Under the pieces are notes generated by a model. The model was not told the DNA's origin and made no database searches. It saw only the letters and a program-made list of their open reading frames with translations. The position numbers and the translations under genes were made by a program. Positions 63,883 through 64,000 of a stretch of DNA of 64,000 nt are shown in pieces. Origin of the DNA: Chryseobacterium vrystaatense (GTDB taxonomy: Bacteria > Bacteroidota > Bacteroidia > Flavobacteriales > Weeksellaceae); the NCBI RefSeq assembly GCF_000737765.1, contig NZ_JPRI01000011.1, positions 34,637 to 98,636 on the forward strand. The letters run 5' to 3'. Positions within the stretch are counted from its first letter, which is position 1; each line of letters begins with the position of its first letter.

Positions 63883-64000
63883 AAACTTAGAAAAAATATT
63901 CCCCAGCACCTCATCATTCGTTACCTCACCTGAAATTTCTCCAAGATGTTCTAATGCATTTCTCAGTTCATAAGCCAGAAGCTCTGTAGAGATCTTGAAG
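63868..64000 (-). CDS. mnmE: tRNA modification GTPase MnmE, 3' end (truncated by window edge)
   Basis: The last 43 codons of mnmE (trmE). The translation (KISTELLAYELRNALEHLGE, then ISGEVTNDEVLGNIFSKFCIGK) has the universally conserved C-terminus FCIGK with the Cys of the MnmE active centre. MnmE and MnmG modify U34 of several tRNAs. The stop is at 63868-63870. The final 15 bases are duplicated 15 kb away at 48796, marking this gene end as the insertion site of the island. The gene itself is kept intact by the integration, as expected for this kind of site. Confidence 0.95.
   Translation of the reverse strand, partial: FKISTELLAYELRNALEHLGEISGEVTNDEVLGNIFSKFCIGK

Noticed and set aside
1..64000. 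CRISPR arrays, rRNA and tRNA genes
   Set aside because: No regular spaced repeats and no tRNA-like or rRNA-like sequence were seen on reading the window.

Overview
The window reads as chromosome of a flavobacterium close to Chryseobacterium (Bacteroidota, Weeksellaceae). Low GC, secreted proteins whose signal peptides end in '..AQ', GLPGLI-family and GG-leader peptide genes, TPR/AraC membrane regulators, large 'SYLAVKYGVTL'-type surface proteins and weak Shine-Dalgarno sequences all point there. No rRNA, tRNA or CRISPR array was found.

Layout. 1-2.5 kb: 3' part of a LytS-type sensor kinase, its LytTR response regulator, and a convergent glutaminase. 2.8-6.4 kb: a small Cys-containing protein of unknown function followed by two FAD amine/amino-acid oxidases, with a long inverted repeat between the small gene and the oxidases. 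6.5-17.9 kb: a GH106-like glycosidase, three beta-lactamase-fold serine hydrolases, a pair of surface-protein genes and a membrane AraC regulator. 18-25.5 kb: a lone receiver protein, several small secreted or lipoprotein unknowns, an alpha/beta hydrolase, a GLPGLI gene downstream of a 55-residue double-glycine leader peptide too short for routine gene calling, a LysM pseudogene and a DUF1826-like gene. 25.6-32.7 kb: a lipoprotein phosphatase, an amino-acid permease preceded by a Met/Tyr/Cys-rich leader peptide and terminator (putative attenuator), a surface protein, a patatin-like protein and two HTH proteins. 33-40.5 kb: a 2057-residue surface protein with an internal 421-residue duplication, and small partners. 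41-44.4 kb: two convergent paralogous TPR/AraC sensors. 44.6-48.6 kb: an IS3 remnant, a polymorphic-toxin-like gene with a candidate immunity gene, and a dead gene upstream.

The most interesting part is 48.8-63.9 kb. The last 15 bp of mnmE (at the right edge) are repeated exactly, in the same orientation, at 48796. The 3' end of mnmE/trmE is a known integration site (for example of SGI1), so the roughly 15-kb interval looks like a genomic island with no integrase left. Its cargo is a compact, mostly overlapping operon hsdM-hsdS-[DUF262+HNH]-[DUF262]-hsdR-[YgjP-like metallopeptidase], plus two lipoproteins, one carrying an HELGH metalloprotease motif. A Type I restriction-modification system with two GmrSD/SspE-type DUF262 proteins and a YgjP protease embedded in the same operon is the best candidate here for an under-described defence system.
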